Below, piece after piece: positions 10,100-20,752 of a stretch of DNA of 64,000 nucleotides; positions within the stretch are counted from its first letter, which is position 1, and each line of letters begins with the position of its first letter. This DNA comes from Helianthus annuus (taxonomy: Eukaryota; Streptophyta; Magnoliopsida; Asterales; Asteraceae). The DNA lies in the NCBI RefSeq assembly GCF_002127325.2, contig NC_035433.2, positions 130,394,695-130,458,694 on the forward strand, in the 5' to 3' direction. The position numbers were made by a program, and so were the translations under genes. The notes under the pieces were generated by a model that was not told the origin of the DNA, did no database searches, and saw only the letters and a program-made list of their open reading frames with translations.

Positions 10100-11315
10100 G
10101 AGTAAATGCACGGATAGTCCCTGTGATTTTGCAAAATAACACCTATATTCCTCAAGTTTTGGAAATTACACCGGTGCTCCCTGTAGTTTGTCAGTTTGTT
10201 ACTCGGATAGTCCCTGATTTACCCTTTATCTTCCCCACTCTATAAAAACAAAACAACCCCAACCCCACCCACCCCCACCTTTCTCTCTGGTGAAGTTACC
10301 TGCACTTGAGCCCTCTTAACTTCACCATTACTTTACCTGAACTAAGTTCTGATAGCGCTTATTTACGATTAACCAAATTGTTTTGATCCCGGCTTGTTAA
10401 GTTTTGTAAATCCAATCCTGAGGTATAATATGATTCAATTTGATTTTAAATTATGTTTTAAAGTTTGCATAGATTTATTGAGGTTTACCGTTTATATGTT
10501 CCTTACAGTTTTGATATGTATTGGTGTTTGTAATTAGGGAGAAGAAGTTCCACAGGTGGAGTTACCCGAACCGTTTATTCAATCGAGCAAAACTTATTCA
10601 AACGCGATTCAAAAGCCGATTGCAGCATCGCATATGCCACCATCGTTCAAAAGACGTTTCTCAAAACAATTTCCAATCGAAGATATAGAAACAGATAAGA
10701 AAGAATCCAGTGTGTTAACTTCTGAACCTCAAGTTCACCATAGCTCCAACAATGTTATGTCACCAGTAAAATGGTCTGCAAAGTTGCCTGAAACACCAAT
10801 CAAGGGCTCGGTTTCGACTCCATCGAAGCTTGTTTCGACTCCGTTCATAGCTACGCCTGCCGCAACCACCAGTTAGGTGTCTTATGACCCCAGATGAAGA
10901 GTCAACAATGTCTCCTAGCAAGTTGACTAGACGTTCATGCGGTCGAGGATTAAGATCCATTCGATACTTCTGTGATGAATAAAACCGCATCTGCCAAAAG
11001 GGTATCATCCATTCACAGAAGAATAAAAATAAAACAAGCTGTGGTGGAATGCTTCCACTTAGCTTGTTTACCGAGAGGTCCAGTTATTAATGGTGAGGGG
11101 TGGGTGGGGTTGTTTTGTTTTTATAGAGTGGAGAAGATGAAGGATAAATTTGCCATTTCACATCCATTTAACGGAGAAAACTAACTGTCATCCACTCCAG
11201 GGACTATCCGAGTAACAAATTGTCAAACCACAGGGAGCACCGGTGTAATTTCCAAAACTTGAGGACTATAGAAGTTATTTTGCAAAACCACAGGGACTAT
11301 CCGTGCATTTTACTC
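10100..11315. mobile_element. Pack-MULE carrying a CDT1 fragment
   Basis: Long terminal inverted repeats start GAGTAAATGCACGGATAGTC on the left; the reverse complement of the right end reads GAGTAAAATGCACGGATAGT. Similarity extends about 180 bp inward on each side. A perfect 9-bp target duplication TTTTAAAAA (10091-10099 and 11316-11324) is diagnostic of Mutator-like elements. There is no transposase. The interior, about 10300-10970, is host gene sequence (CDT1) including a spliceable intron, so capture was at the DNA level. It lies head-on to PGR5, about 0.3 kb upstream of its start codon. Confidence 0.9.
10310..10970 (+). pseudogene. CDT1: captured CDT1 fragment (exon-intron-exon)
   Basis: CDT1 is a replication-licensing factor that loads MCM helicase with ORC and CDC6. 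A first exon piece ends at 10422 with '..LVKFCKSNPE', then a GT...AG intron (10423-10537), then an exon starting 10538 with 'GEEVPQVELPEPF', in phase. It continues through a Ser/Thr/Pro-rich linker to 'MTPDEESTMSPSKLTRR' near 10884-10935. This order matches the segment between the two winged-helix domains of plant CDT1a. It is broken by an in-frame stop in the first piece (about 10384-10386) and a frame change around 10873-10880, and both conserved domains are essentially missing. Any product would be a linker-only peptide. Confidence 0.8.
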
Positions 11316-11396
11316 TTTTAAAAAATTACTTATTTTTTAAAAGATAGTAAAATTACCAAAATACTCTAGTATGCATTGAACATGACGATTGGATCT

Positions 11397-11570
11397 AAAA
11401 TAAAAGTTTAAGGTTCGTTAGTAAAAAGAAGGTGACGTGTTACAAATTTCAAAATAAAAGATGTTCTTTGTAATTATTTTAGTTAAAATAAAAGTTTAAG
11501 GTTCGTTAGTAAAAAGGATGTAACGTGTTATAAATTTTAAAATAAAAAATGTTTTTTGTAATTATTTTAA
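11397..11570. repeat. ~85-bp tandem duplication between two MULEs
   Basis: Two diverged copies beginning 'aaataaaagtttaaggttcg' (about 11397 and 11484) and ending 'tttgtaattatttta'. The second copy ends in the 9-bp target duplication of the next MULE. Noncoding. Confidence 0.8.
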
Positions 11571-12901
11571 GAGTTAAATGCCATTTTAGTCCCTGTGGTT
11601 TGGGTCATTTTCCAGCTTAGTTCAAAGGTTTCATTTTTAACATCTGGATCCAAAAAGGTTTCATCGTTACCATTTTGGTCCAACTGACTTAACCCTATCC
11701 ATGCTTCTCAGTTAGTCAAGGGGTATTTTTGTCATTTTGTCTATTATTTTAATTAAATGTTTATTTTTATCATTATTAATACCCAATTTTAATATTGTGT
11801 AAAAAAATCTGTATTCTCTCTCCCCCTCTCTTTCCTCACTTTCTCTCCTTTTAACTTACAAACCACCACCGTCATCTTTTTCCCCCCCTCCACCATCACC
11901 ACCATTCCCTAACCCTACATCCACCACACGAAACCTGCCTACTCGCAAAATCCTAGCTGCAACCACCATTACTCTAACCCTCCGACCACCTGCACGCACC
12001 TGAAACCCTCCATCGCGCTCCGCACCACCAGAAACCACCGTACCTGCAACCGTTATATCGTAAACCACCCTCACCCTCGCCTCGACCTTCCATGTCTGGT
12101 TCACCACCTCTGCAGTACACTGAAACCCTCCGACCAGACCGCCACTAAACCTCACTTAGTGTTTTTCTTTTCCTCTTTCACCGGTTTAACAGGGGGTTCC
12201 ATACACCTGGTTCTTTACCTCGATTCTCGCGTATTGCGTGTATTAGGTGCGTTATTGGGTCAACTTTCGGGTTGTTAATCGAGTCTTGTTTTGTGTAATT
12301 TGACGTTATTATAAGCTTTTGATGAGTTTGTTTTCTTGAAACTGATTATGAGAATTGAAAGGATCCAGTATTGGAAATTGTTTGCCCTGATTGGTGGTTT
12401 TGATATCGTGTTGTGTTCTGTCTCATTTTGATTAAACTTGAATGAATCCTTTTTAAAATGATGGTCAGAATTGAAAAGGGGTTGGGTAAATTGCAATGTG
12501 AGTTACATGTGTTGAGGCTGTTGTTTTGAAGTTGGAATCCGGTAAAGGGGTGGGTGGTGGTGGTGGTTTCATTGGTGCAGGTAGGGAGTGGTGGTTGGGA
12601 GCGGGCATGTGGTGGTGGTGTGGCAAAGAGAGAGATGTGAGAAATCAGATGTTATATTAAACTTGGTTTGTGGTGGTTTATTAAACTGGGTTTCAATAAT
12701 GATAAAAATAAACATTTAATTAAAATAATAGACAAAATGACAAAAATACCCCTTGACTAATGAGAAGCATGGATGGGGTTAAGTCAGTTGGACCAAAATG
12801 GCAATGATGAAACCTTTTTGGATCCAGATGTTAAAAATGAAACCTTTGGACTAAACTGGTAAAATGGCTCAAACAACAGGGACTAAAATGGCATTTAACT
12901 C
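11571..12901. mobile_element. non-autonomous MULE
   Basis: The left end GAGTTAAATGCCATTTTAGT matches the reverse complement of the right end over the same 20 bases, and inverted similarity continues for about 200 bp. A perfect 9-bp target duplication TTATTTTAA lies at 11562-11570 and 12902-12910. The interior (about 11830-12660) is pyrimidine-rich on the left and has open frames of biased composition only (for example 11856-12155 on the minus strand). I cannot name a captured gene. The 'catttttaacatctggatcc' subterminal sequence is shared in type with the MULE relic at 16440-16829. Confidence 0.88.
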
Positions 12902-12910
12902 TTATTTTAA

Positions 12911-13719
12911 TTATAAATCTTGACTTGCAATTTGAAGTAAACCTAAAGAATAAAAAGTGTAATTTACTCTCAAATAAATAAGAATTACCACCTTTTAACA
13001 AAACTTATTCATGACGTTAATAGATTAAGTTATAATTGTTTATTAAACTCGATTCAAAAATTTATACGAGTCAAACAAGCTCGTATCTTGAGCTAATATA
13101 AACTATATTTATCAAACTACTTAAAGGATGTTTGGGAATTGTTTATTATAATTGCTTATCATGCTATTGTTTTATTTAAAAAGAAAACTACATTTTGAAA
13201 AAAAAAAAAAACACGAGTATGAACAATTCATCTGTTTTTTTTTTTTTTTTGAGGCATCCACTTTTAGAGCGTCAACAACGGTTAACCCCAAAAACTTTGT
13301 CGTGGAAGGAAGAAAACTGGCCGGTTCGTAGCCATAGATTGTTTGAGGGAGAAAAAGGCAAGAGCTACAACGAGGAGGATAGAGAGGAAGGATGTGGTTC
13401 GTGGTAGGGTTTTTGCAAGAAAATTTAGATGTAGCGGTTTATGGCTGTCGACTTTTTGTTGATGCCTTTGAAGCATTGTTAATGGCAATGTCATTAACGT
13501 TAAGGAAACGTATACACTCAGCTAACACATCAACTACATATAAAACATCAATCTCATCTCCAATCTATCATACTTCACAAACATTCATACAATTTCACAT
13601 AATCATTACCTTTTACATTTATAACATTCATAACCAAAATTAAAATCTTATAATAGTTTTTTTTTATCTTTTTTTCTGTTCCATATAATATAATTTAGTA
13701 AATCATGTAATTATTTTTT
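12911..13719. other. noncoding stretch with an unassigned 0.25-kb block
   Basis: AT-rich DNA. Around 13255-13500 there is a less AT-rich block with overlapping open frames on both strands (70 codons each) and no recognisable family; it may be a MITE. From 13510 to 13640 the sequence is CA/AT-rich leader-like DNA. No gene is supported. Confidence 0.35.
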
Positions 13720-13850
13720 AACGACAAATTTCTTTACCCTGTTGTCTACAAGACTTGAACCCAAGACTTCTCCTTCCAAATCTATGTGTTTTAAAGGCTT
13801 TGTCTTTGCCAATAAACCACCACCTCATTGGTAGTAAATTGTTTAAAGGT
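13720..13850 (-). mobile_element. tRNA-derived SINE (short)
   Basis: On the minus strand it contains an A-box-like segment ('ggtggtttattggcaaag') followed about 60 bp later by a B box 'GGGTTCAAGTC', then an A-rich tail toward 13715. The spacing fits a pol III internal promoter of SINEs. No clear target duplication was found. Confidence 0.5.
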
Positions 13851-13861
13851 TTGTAAATTTT

Positions 13862-14150
13862 GCCCATAACATTATAGCCTAGTAACATTTTGGGGGTGTG
13901 ACAAGGCTTAGAGACCATGAAGTCTTTGGTTCGATTCTCACAGGGGGAGGGGGTTTCCATATTTATTGGGTTTTCTTCTGAATTGGTGTATAGGGATTAT
14001 TGCCTAGAGGAGGTGGATATGATCGGGTGGATCTGCTGGTGTGTAGGCATTATTGACTAGTGGAGATAGATATGATCGGTGGTTGCCTAGTCGAGATGGA
14101 TATGATCGGGTGGTTCTGCTGGTGACACGATGATACTCAATAATCCGGTT
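13862..14150 (+). mobile_element. tRNA-derived SINE, diverged
   Basis: Related to the copy at 19955-20180: decayed A box 'tagcctagtaa', good B box 'GGTTCGATTC' near 13931, and a shared 3' body with 'attattgcctag.ggaggtggatatgatcg'. In this copy the 'tagtggagatggatatgatcg' unit is repeated about three times. Confidence 0.6.
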
Positions 14151-14159
14151 GCCGTTCAA

Positions 14160-14630
14160 TTGTTTTTTAATAAATTTTACAATCAATTGTTTAATGTTAT
14201 TATAATTTTTTTAATAAAGCCTTACAAAAAAATTTACAAATACATGGCCAAATTGCGAATAAATCATTGACAACGTATCGTTGCTTCCGGTGAAACAATA
14301 GGTTCAATTTCCGCTTGATTCGTATTTTGTATGTGAAAAATATTGACGATTGACGTGCTATCTTACTAAAAACTTAAAATTGGTAACACTTCTCCACCAA
14401 CCATGATTCATGAGTATGTAATCTCTAGAAATTGCTCCTTGTAGGCTTAAATAATAATATACGTGTGCGTATAATAAAAATTTTAATTTTCGTATTTCTG
14501 ATATATGTCTGTAAGTGAGCATGCTGATGTTACATTTATGACTGATTTAAATTTAAGTTAAACCTAGATGAGTAATTGTATATTGATTGTGTGTAATACT
14601 CATACACAATACATACATTAATTTGGATAT
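14160..14630. other. AT-rich noncoding DNA
   Basis: No coding sequence or element recognised. Confidence 0.4.
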
Positions 14631-14645
14631 AACTAGTCTAATAAT

Positions 14646-15139
14646 GCCAATGATCTCTAGATCAAGTGGTGGAACGCTCAGTGGCGGATCTAGGATTCTG
14701 ACCAAGCGGTAACGTTTTATAAATAGGCGGTAACGAAATCGAAAAAACGTCAAATTTTTCCAAAATTTACACTAAAAACGTCAAAAATTTTCCGACCAAG
14801 CGGTAGCGGAGGCTACCCCTTGTTCCTCTTTACATCCGCCCCTAGGAACGCTTGCATTTCTCTTAAGAGATGCAGGTTTAACTCCCACTTGGTGCAGAGT
14901 GAGGCACTGGTGGGCAATGATAGGAGACCCAGGGAAACCCGGGTTGGATCCTTGAGCCAAACGGGTTTTACCGATAATTTCACCATCGTGCCTACGGGCG
15001 GGTGGGTTACCGGGTTTTCCCCGGAATTGGTGGTGGACTCGGGTTACTCTCGGAGTACTCCGTTTGTCCAGTGGGTGCCCCGAGAGTGCTCGGGATTGAT
15101 TCTGTTGGCCTTTCAAAAAAAAAAAAAAAAAAAAAAAAA
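14646..15139 (+). mobile_element. tRNA-derived SINE with poly(A) and nested MITE
   Basis: Flanked by a perfect 15-bp target duplication AACTAGTCTAATAAT (14631-14645 and 15140-15154), and ends in about 26 A residues. The head has A-box-like 'tagatcaagtggtgg' and B-box-like 'GGTTTAACTCC'. The body matches the opposite-strand copy at 20753-21055. A 166-bp hAT MITE is inserted near its head. The 121- and 111-codon open frames through it are artefacts of the SINE. Confidence 0.9.
14679..14844. mobile_element. hAT MITE nested in the SINE
   Basis: The left end CAGTGGCGGATCTAGG and the right end (reverse) TAGGGGCGGATGTAAAG form imperfect terminal inverted repeats. An exact 8-bp target duplication GGAACGCT (14671-14678 and 14845-14852) is the hAT signature. 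The homologous SINE at 20753-21055 lacks this insert, which gives the empty site. Confidence 0.9.
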
Positions 15140-15154
15140 AACTAGTCTAATAAT

Positions 15155-15370
15155 CACAGCTGTTAATTATCAAATGGCCCTGTAGAATCTTATGAATAAA
15201 CTTATGCTATTGGCTATTAATTTCTATATAAAAATGTTCTTTATAAGCTCTATTAATTGCTTTGTTATATTTGATCTACAGATATGAATAAACTTATGCA
15301 ATTGGCTAGCATTTAGACAGACAGAACAATAAAAAATATGTATGCTTATTATCATACAACTTCTTTTTCT
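15155..15370. other. downstream of ARPC2B
   Basis: AT-rich DNA immediately 3' of the ARPC2B stop codon (on the minus strand). It should hold the 3' UTR and poly(A) site, for which several AATAAA-like sites are possible. No gene is recognised. Confidence 0.4.
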
Positions 15371-18300
15371 CTAGAACTTCTCTAACTTGTGATAGCTCGT
15401 TACCGAAGTGAAACTAGGAAGTTTCAACCAACGTCTTTGAAACTTTTTAAATCCGCGAATTCTTATTCTGGAACGAAATCTTTTAATCTTGTTTCTCAAG
15501 TTCCATCTTTTCATTAAGATGGCACCTCTTGTAAATTTAATCAGTTTCTTCATGCGTCTATGTCCTACATCAAGTTGGAAAGACTTATTACGTGTGAGGA
15601 TTATTATTCAATGATCAAAAGACTTAATCTCTCACTAGATCGTGTAGTAGGAGTTAGGTTGAACCAACGCTTTCTCATACCTTTAACTTTCGCTATATTA
15701 TGGTCCTCTTCCATGCCCGTGTGCTGCTGCAGGGCCTGCAATTGGCAACATAATCATATAAAAACATGCACACAACGGTTGGAAGTTAATAATTACTAGA
15801 GGTTTATTTTATTTACGAATGGGTCGATTTTGGTTATGTTTTATCCTAGTGGTTAAACTCCTTTTCACCATTTAGGTATAAAATTATTAATAATGTGGTT
15901 TTGTTTAATAATAATTAAGGCCCTTTTACCTCAACCAAGCTCTGCAAACGGCTCCTCATTCTTCGTTGCACAAACCCTTTAGTACACTGTTTAAGAATCA
16001 TTTTCATCACCAAGATATGAAAATTTTGTAAACTTAGCTGATTAATAAATAATAATAATAATAATTACTCTAATGTTACCTTTACATGATACTTTACTAA
16101 TGCATTAAAGTTGAGCAGGTTCCATACCGTCTTGTCTAGTTTCTTGCCTTCAATATGTCGTGCAGATATTTCTGCAAATATCAATTTAACTTGTGATGAA
16201 GGCCCATGTAGTGTTCTATAGTCATCATTAAAAATGTGATTATCAAGCTCGGTTAAATACCGAATGATACGAATCCTCCGTTAGTGCTCAAATCTTTCAT
16301 GGATTCACCTCTTAACTCGGGAGGTGGAATTGGCGACCAGTAGCAAGGAGGCGCCCTAGCACACGCCCCTGAGTTTCCAACATCCACAAGCTCCTGAGTT
16401 GCGTAATTGACTCAGAACCGAAGCAAATAATTTAATTTAGAGTAAAATGCCATTTTCGTCCTTGAGGTTTCGCCAGTTTTGCGACTTTCGTCCAAAGATT
16501 TGTTTTTCCGCATCTGGATCCAAAAGGTTTGAAATCTTGCCATTTTCATCTGGCTCGTTAACTCCATCTATTTTTCACCGTTAAGTAAAGGGTATTTTCG
16601 TCTTTTTTGTTAACTTAAAGAGCAATTCGGTCCTTTTCAGGGGTATTCGGTCTTTTTACATAAAGTGAAAAGGACGGAAATACACCTGACTTAAAAGAGA
16701 AAAATGGTTGGAGTTAACGAGCCGGATGAAAATGGCAAGATTCCAAACCTTTTGGATCCAGATGCGGAAAAACAAACCTTTGGACGAAAGTCGCAAAGCT
16801 GGCCAAACCTCCAGGACAAAAATGACAAAGAAATGTTTCTGGGTCAGATTGACCCGACCTTTTTCGACCCATATTAATAACAACTCATTTATACCCGAAC
16901 CCATTTTGAACTATAACCCAGCCCGTTTGCCCGCCTATCTTTCCAAATCTATTAGTAATAATTCAATTTCGACAATAGAAATTCTTTCCGATTTTCATCC
17001 ATTTTCGTCCACTTTTCGTTTTTAGACAAAAACGCGTGAATATTTGATTAAATGAATTATCTGGTCACTTGAGTTCAAACCTGAAAGAAGGCCTTGGCGA
17101 TAATTATATCTGAATGCTCTTTGAACCGAATCGGGAAAACTACAGTCAACTTTGCTGGCTGTCAAACAAACGAATCAAACACCCTTAAGATATACAATTT
17201 TGTTGATTCCTCAAATAGGTTTTTATTTTCTTATTTTTTTGGTGAAAACTTAATTACCTGTTTTACGACATAGAAAGGTTCGTTAGGATGATAAACAAGT
17301 TTAATCGGTTTGTATGTCCCCTGAGATATTTCTTGATCATTAACATTTTTCAGTAGTTCTCGTAGCTGAGAGCTCAGTATTACCGCTTGTACAGATGAAA
17401 TATCTGTAATTATTTTCACTGCATCTACACGACAAAAAGAGTTTGAATGAATCACAGAAAATTACCATTTGACGTTGAATGAAATATGAATGTTTAGCAA
17501 GTATTTTGAAACTATATTTATTTACCTTTCTTACGCGGAATTTTAGAGAAATCAAGTTTAAGAGTCAACTGGTATCCTGTTTTAGCCGGTTCAACGATCT
17601 GGACTACTTCGTGACAGATTCCCTTCACGGTTTCTATGGTGTAATGAGGGAATCCGTATAAGATGGAGGATCCCGTGGACAAAATAGGGGTCGAGATAGA
17701 CAGATATACATGATGTGCTTCTGAAACATATGACTAGTGAACCTTGTATTAGATGAATAAGAATAGTTGTTGGATTCGAAAAGTTTCTTTCTGTTTTTTC
17801 GTTTACCTGAATGTGGTATTGGAGTGATCCAAATTCATGCAAGTGGTGTTCGACTGCTACCGGCTTATCAGCACTGCACGAAAAGCAATTTGTTTTTAAA
17901 ACAAGTTCAACCCGTTTACCTATGAATGGGTCAATTCTGACTGCAATTTGTCTTATATGGGTTTAGCTTAGACTGTGTGTTGTGGTGCCGTGAGCACCAG
18001 GTGCTAGCCACGCGGCTGCCACGGTGGCTCGCGAACACCACAACGGTGTCAAGCTATTAGTGGTGCGAGCGAGTGGGCGTGAGTGTGGTAGCCTGGGTGG
18101 TTTGGGCGCTATTGGTGAAGTTAACACAACAGGCTCAAGTGAGGGGGGCGTGAGTGAGCAACGTGATGAGTAGGCGTCTAGTCAACGCCATGTGTCGCAA
18201 TATTAGAGGATGAATAGGTCAAGTGGTTAAACAAATCAAGTCATCTAAAGTGCTTCTGAACTGCATAAAACTTTCTGAATTATATTATTTAAAAAGTATA

Positions 18301-19003
18301 TAAATATTTAACATTATAAATTGCGTCGTCGTATTTGACAAACCAAGTATTTAAAAAAAAAATCTTTGGAGAAAAAGTGTTTTGGGTCAACCCGACCTGC
18401 ACCATAATTACTTATTTTGACTTCCGTCCCATTTTACCACATCTAATTTTTTTACTTTCTAATCTTTATACTACTAACAGTGTAAGATTCGAATTTCTCA
18501 AACATATTTTTGAGTATTTCCAATTAGCAGAAATCTTGATGAATTTCGGAACACATGATTGGTGACAACTTTGTCACTTTGCGCGCTTTTGGTGACGTTA
18601 GAAAGCTACCTAAATAGGGTGCACCACCATGGACCTTGGCTGGAAAATCTACTTGGAAAACACTTAAAATTGTCTGCCAAAGAGCCAAAGGTATCTAGCC
18701 TTATCGAGCCATGTGTGAGTTAAAGGTGAAATTGATTTAACCGCAGCCGTGTGTTTAAAAAAAACCTTCAAGGGGTGGTGCAGTGGTAAGCAACTGATTC
18801 TAGTTTCCATTGGTTTCCTATCTTAACCCTTTAAAGGCCACATGGTGTGCATAAGCTGTGCTTTACAGTATATCGGTGGGGCCCGTGAGTTTTTCCCTAA
18901 CAAGTATTCGTGGTAAAAAACAAAAAATAACAAAGAAACATTACCGATAGAGTTGAAGCAGAATCTGCTTTAATGCTGGTGACGCCCTCTCGAAACACGC
19001 CAT
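15371..19003 (-). CDS. ARPC2B: ARPC2B-like subunit 2 of the ARP2/3 complex
   Basis: ARPC2 forms, with ARPC4, the core of the ARP2/3 complex that nucleates branched actin; in plants the complex shapes trichomes and pavement cells. Ten exons, all GT-AG and phase-consistent: 19003-18945, 17873-17807, 17733-17526, 17424-17258, 17158-17081, 16393-16261, 16171-16080, 15986-15930, 15735-15681, 15564-15371. Together 1110 nt, 369 residues. It starts MACFERASPALKQIL and contains 'HEFGSLQYHIQ', 'VQAVILSSQLRELL', 'KPIKLVYHPNEPFYV', 'VFPIRFKEHSDIIIA', 'WSPIPPPELRGE' and 'HIEGKKLDKTVWNLLNF'. The last exon adds a very basic tail (about 60 residues, Arg/Lys-rich) beyond the usual ARPC2 fold, which suggests the diverged ARPC2B form rather than ARPC2A. 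No disruption is seen. Confidence 0.9.
16440..16829. mobile_element. MULE-type MITE relic in ARPC2B intron 5
   Basis: Nearly a perfect hairpin. The left arm begins GAGTAAAATGCCATTTTCGT and includes 'ccgcatctggatccaaaagg'; the right arm repeats this in reverse to about 16825. The right terminus is eroded (the expected ...TTTTACTC end is missing), and no 9-bp duplication can be assigned. It enlarges intron 5 (16394-17080). Confidence 0.75.
17970..18200. repeat. GC-rich repeat in ARPC2B intron 1
   Basis: An abruptly GC-rich block within AT-rich intron DNA. Its left part is an inverted repeat ('tgttgtggtg' near 17979 versus 'caccacaac' near 18036). Likely a MITE fragment; termini not defined. 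Confidence 0.4.
18765..18900 (+). repeat. possible SINE head in ARPC2B intron 1 and flank
   Basis: 'ggtggtgcagtggtaagcaa' near 18775 resembles a pol III A box, but no clear B box or target duplication follows. Very tentative. Confidence 0.25.
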
Positions 19004-19442
19004 ATTTTGCTATCTTCCTGATTTTCTTGTAATATGTAAATATAGATGTTATGAGACAAATGCAGGTATGAAAACTGGGCATTGCAACAACTTTTATTTT
19101 ACAGTTGAGTGAAACTGAAGTCGTTTGTTGCAATCATTTTTGGTCAACTTTTAAGCAATATGTGTCTTTCTATTTGTACCTATCTTTAGTGCACTACCCA
19201 TAGGGTGTTGGGGTGGGTGGTGGGTACATATCCAACAACTAATGGAACTGTCACCATTGTGATGCATACATTTTTCACTATGCTACATGATGATTTGGCG
19301 ATCGCGTATTGGTTAAAATAAATAATGTATCTGAACGCGTTTTCTGCAGATCAAAGTAGATCTATTTGCTTGGTCCTAAAACGGGACAGGTTTTATTGTC
19401 TGGGTATTATTACAGTTTTAATTTACATATTGTTAAATATCA
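19004..19442 (-). promoter_or_regulatory. ARPC2B upstream region
   Basis: The 5' UTR and promoter of ARPC2B should lie here. The sequence is AT-rich with one G-rich block at 19200-19230. No definite TATA box or known element could be assigned. Confidence 0.35.
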
Positions 19443-19702
19443 GGCTGGTGAGTATGGAGGTGGTTCTTCATTTGGTGATGAACCAACACGTAAGCGGCTA
19501 CGTCATCGGGGGCATCACCTCACCCAACTGATGGGCCTGGGGTGTGGGTGATGTGCCTCCCCCTTTAATATTCACATCACAGCGTCAAACACACAGCCTC
19601 GTCTCCTTCGTCTCTTGGCCGACGAAACCGACGTGCCTGGCCCCTAGGGGGCGGTGTTGACGGGCCTCGACAACTAGGGGACGGCCCCCATACCCACCAG
19701 CC
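19443..19702. mobile_element. MITE with 3-bp TCA target duplication
   Basis: The left end GGCTGGTGAGTATGGAGG and the right end in reverse, GGCTGGTGGGTATGGGGG, are terminal inverted repeats. TCA flanks both sides (19440-19442 and 19703-19705). 260 bp, GC-rich, noncoding. Its structure parallels the MITE at 6120-6428 (GGCT start, 3-bp duplication), so PIF/Harbinger-like. Confidence 0.65.
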
Positions 19703-19705
19703 TCA

Positions 19706-19954
19706 TTACCGAAACTATCCTCGTATCAAATAGTTTGAAAGAAAATGAAGAAATAAAACTATCTAATAGAAATAAAGAAACCAAAAACATAATTACATGG
19801 TTAGTTCTTATGGTTTACCTTTTTTTTTTTTTGTCATTTTCATTCATATTCATTGGAAATTACACAAATTTGGTACCAATGATGTAATTTTCCAAAAATA
19901 GGCATAAAAATGACATGAGTACACCACAGGTACTAGGTGTTATCATTGGGCATG
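19706..19954. other. noncoding DNA
   Basis: AT-rich DNA with a T-run at 19819-19832 and motifs like 'gtcattttcattcatattca' reminiscent of MULE subterminal sequence. No complete element. Confidence 0.35.
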
Positions 19955-20180
19955 CATTGTAGTCTAGTGGTATGTTAGAGCAGGCTTAGGGACCATTAGG
20001 CTTTGGGTTCAATTCCCAATTTCCCGCAATGGGATTTTCCCAAATTTATTAGGCATCCTCCTTAATTGACGTATAAGCATTATTGCCTAGTGGGGATGGA
20101 TATGATCGAGTGGTTCCGCTAGTGGTACGATGATGCCCCAGTGGTCTGTTGATCCAAATTTGCCCTTAAAAAATCTAATC
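19955..20180 (+). mobile_element. tRNA-derived SINE
   Basis: A clear pol III internal promoter: A box 'TAGTCTAGTGG' near 19972 and B box 'GGTTCAATTCC' near 20007. Shares its 3' body ('attattgcctagtggggatggatatgatcg') with 13862-14150. Target duplication not identified. Confidence 0.7.
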
Positions 20181-20214
20181 TAAAATTCAATATTTTAAAA
20201 CAACAATCTAATCC

Positions 20215-20600
20215 ATCACTTGTGGTCTAGTGGTTGGAAAGACTTGGGTTCTCCTTAGAGACTCAAGTTCAATCCCCACTAGTGACATATTTGGTGGATA
20301 AAAACAATGAAGGTTAGTTCTCCCAGACCTTAGGTCAAGAATTCGAGCTAGAGCCACCGGGTTTTAGTCTACCATGCGTTACGCTAGAGAGATTCTCTCT
20401 TGTGGCGGCGCAAGCCCCTGCCACTGGCAGCGGGTGGTATGGTTTCCGGGGAACGCCGTTAACCAAACTCTGACGCTAACATAGGCCTTGTTAAGAAAAC
20501 ATAGCTGGCCAGAGTGGAGTTAGGACCTCTAGTCAGAAGGGTGTGAAATCTCTCTTTATACTATTAAAGATTCTTACCGTTAAAAAAACACAACAATACA
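20215..20600 (+). mobile_element. second tRNA-derived SINE family
   Basis: A box within 'tgtggtctagtggttgg' (about 20221) and B box within 'caagttcaatcccc' (about 20264) have the correct spacing. The unrelated downstream body is GC-rich around 20400-20460 and ends near 'attcttaccgttaaaaaaa'. Confidence 0.6.
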
Positions 20601-20752
20601 TGACTTTACTTCCTAAAATATTTCTTTTTTACCTTCTCAGTTATATTTTACTTTGGTAGCAAATATTTAATTGCCTTTAATTCTTGTTCAATGAAGTTGT
20701 AGTTGTAGGTGACGTGTAGTCGTGTACTCACTTTACACAATTGAGTGTTAGT

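Noticed and set aside
11856..12155. 99-codon minus-strand frame rich in Gly/Val
   Set aside because: Composition follows from a pyrimidine-rich repeat tract inside a MULE; no domain and no start context.
14781..15185. Overlapping open frames of 111 and 121 codons on opposite strands
   Set aside because: They lie wholly within a SINE with poly(A) and target duplications; the same frame recurs at 20748-20987 in the sister SINE copy.
15554..15680. Read-through of ARPC2B exon 9 to the stop after 'SLLIIE'
   Set aside because: A good GT donor at 15680 and AG acceptor at 15565 keep phase and lead into a 64-residue basic tail, which fits the family better.
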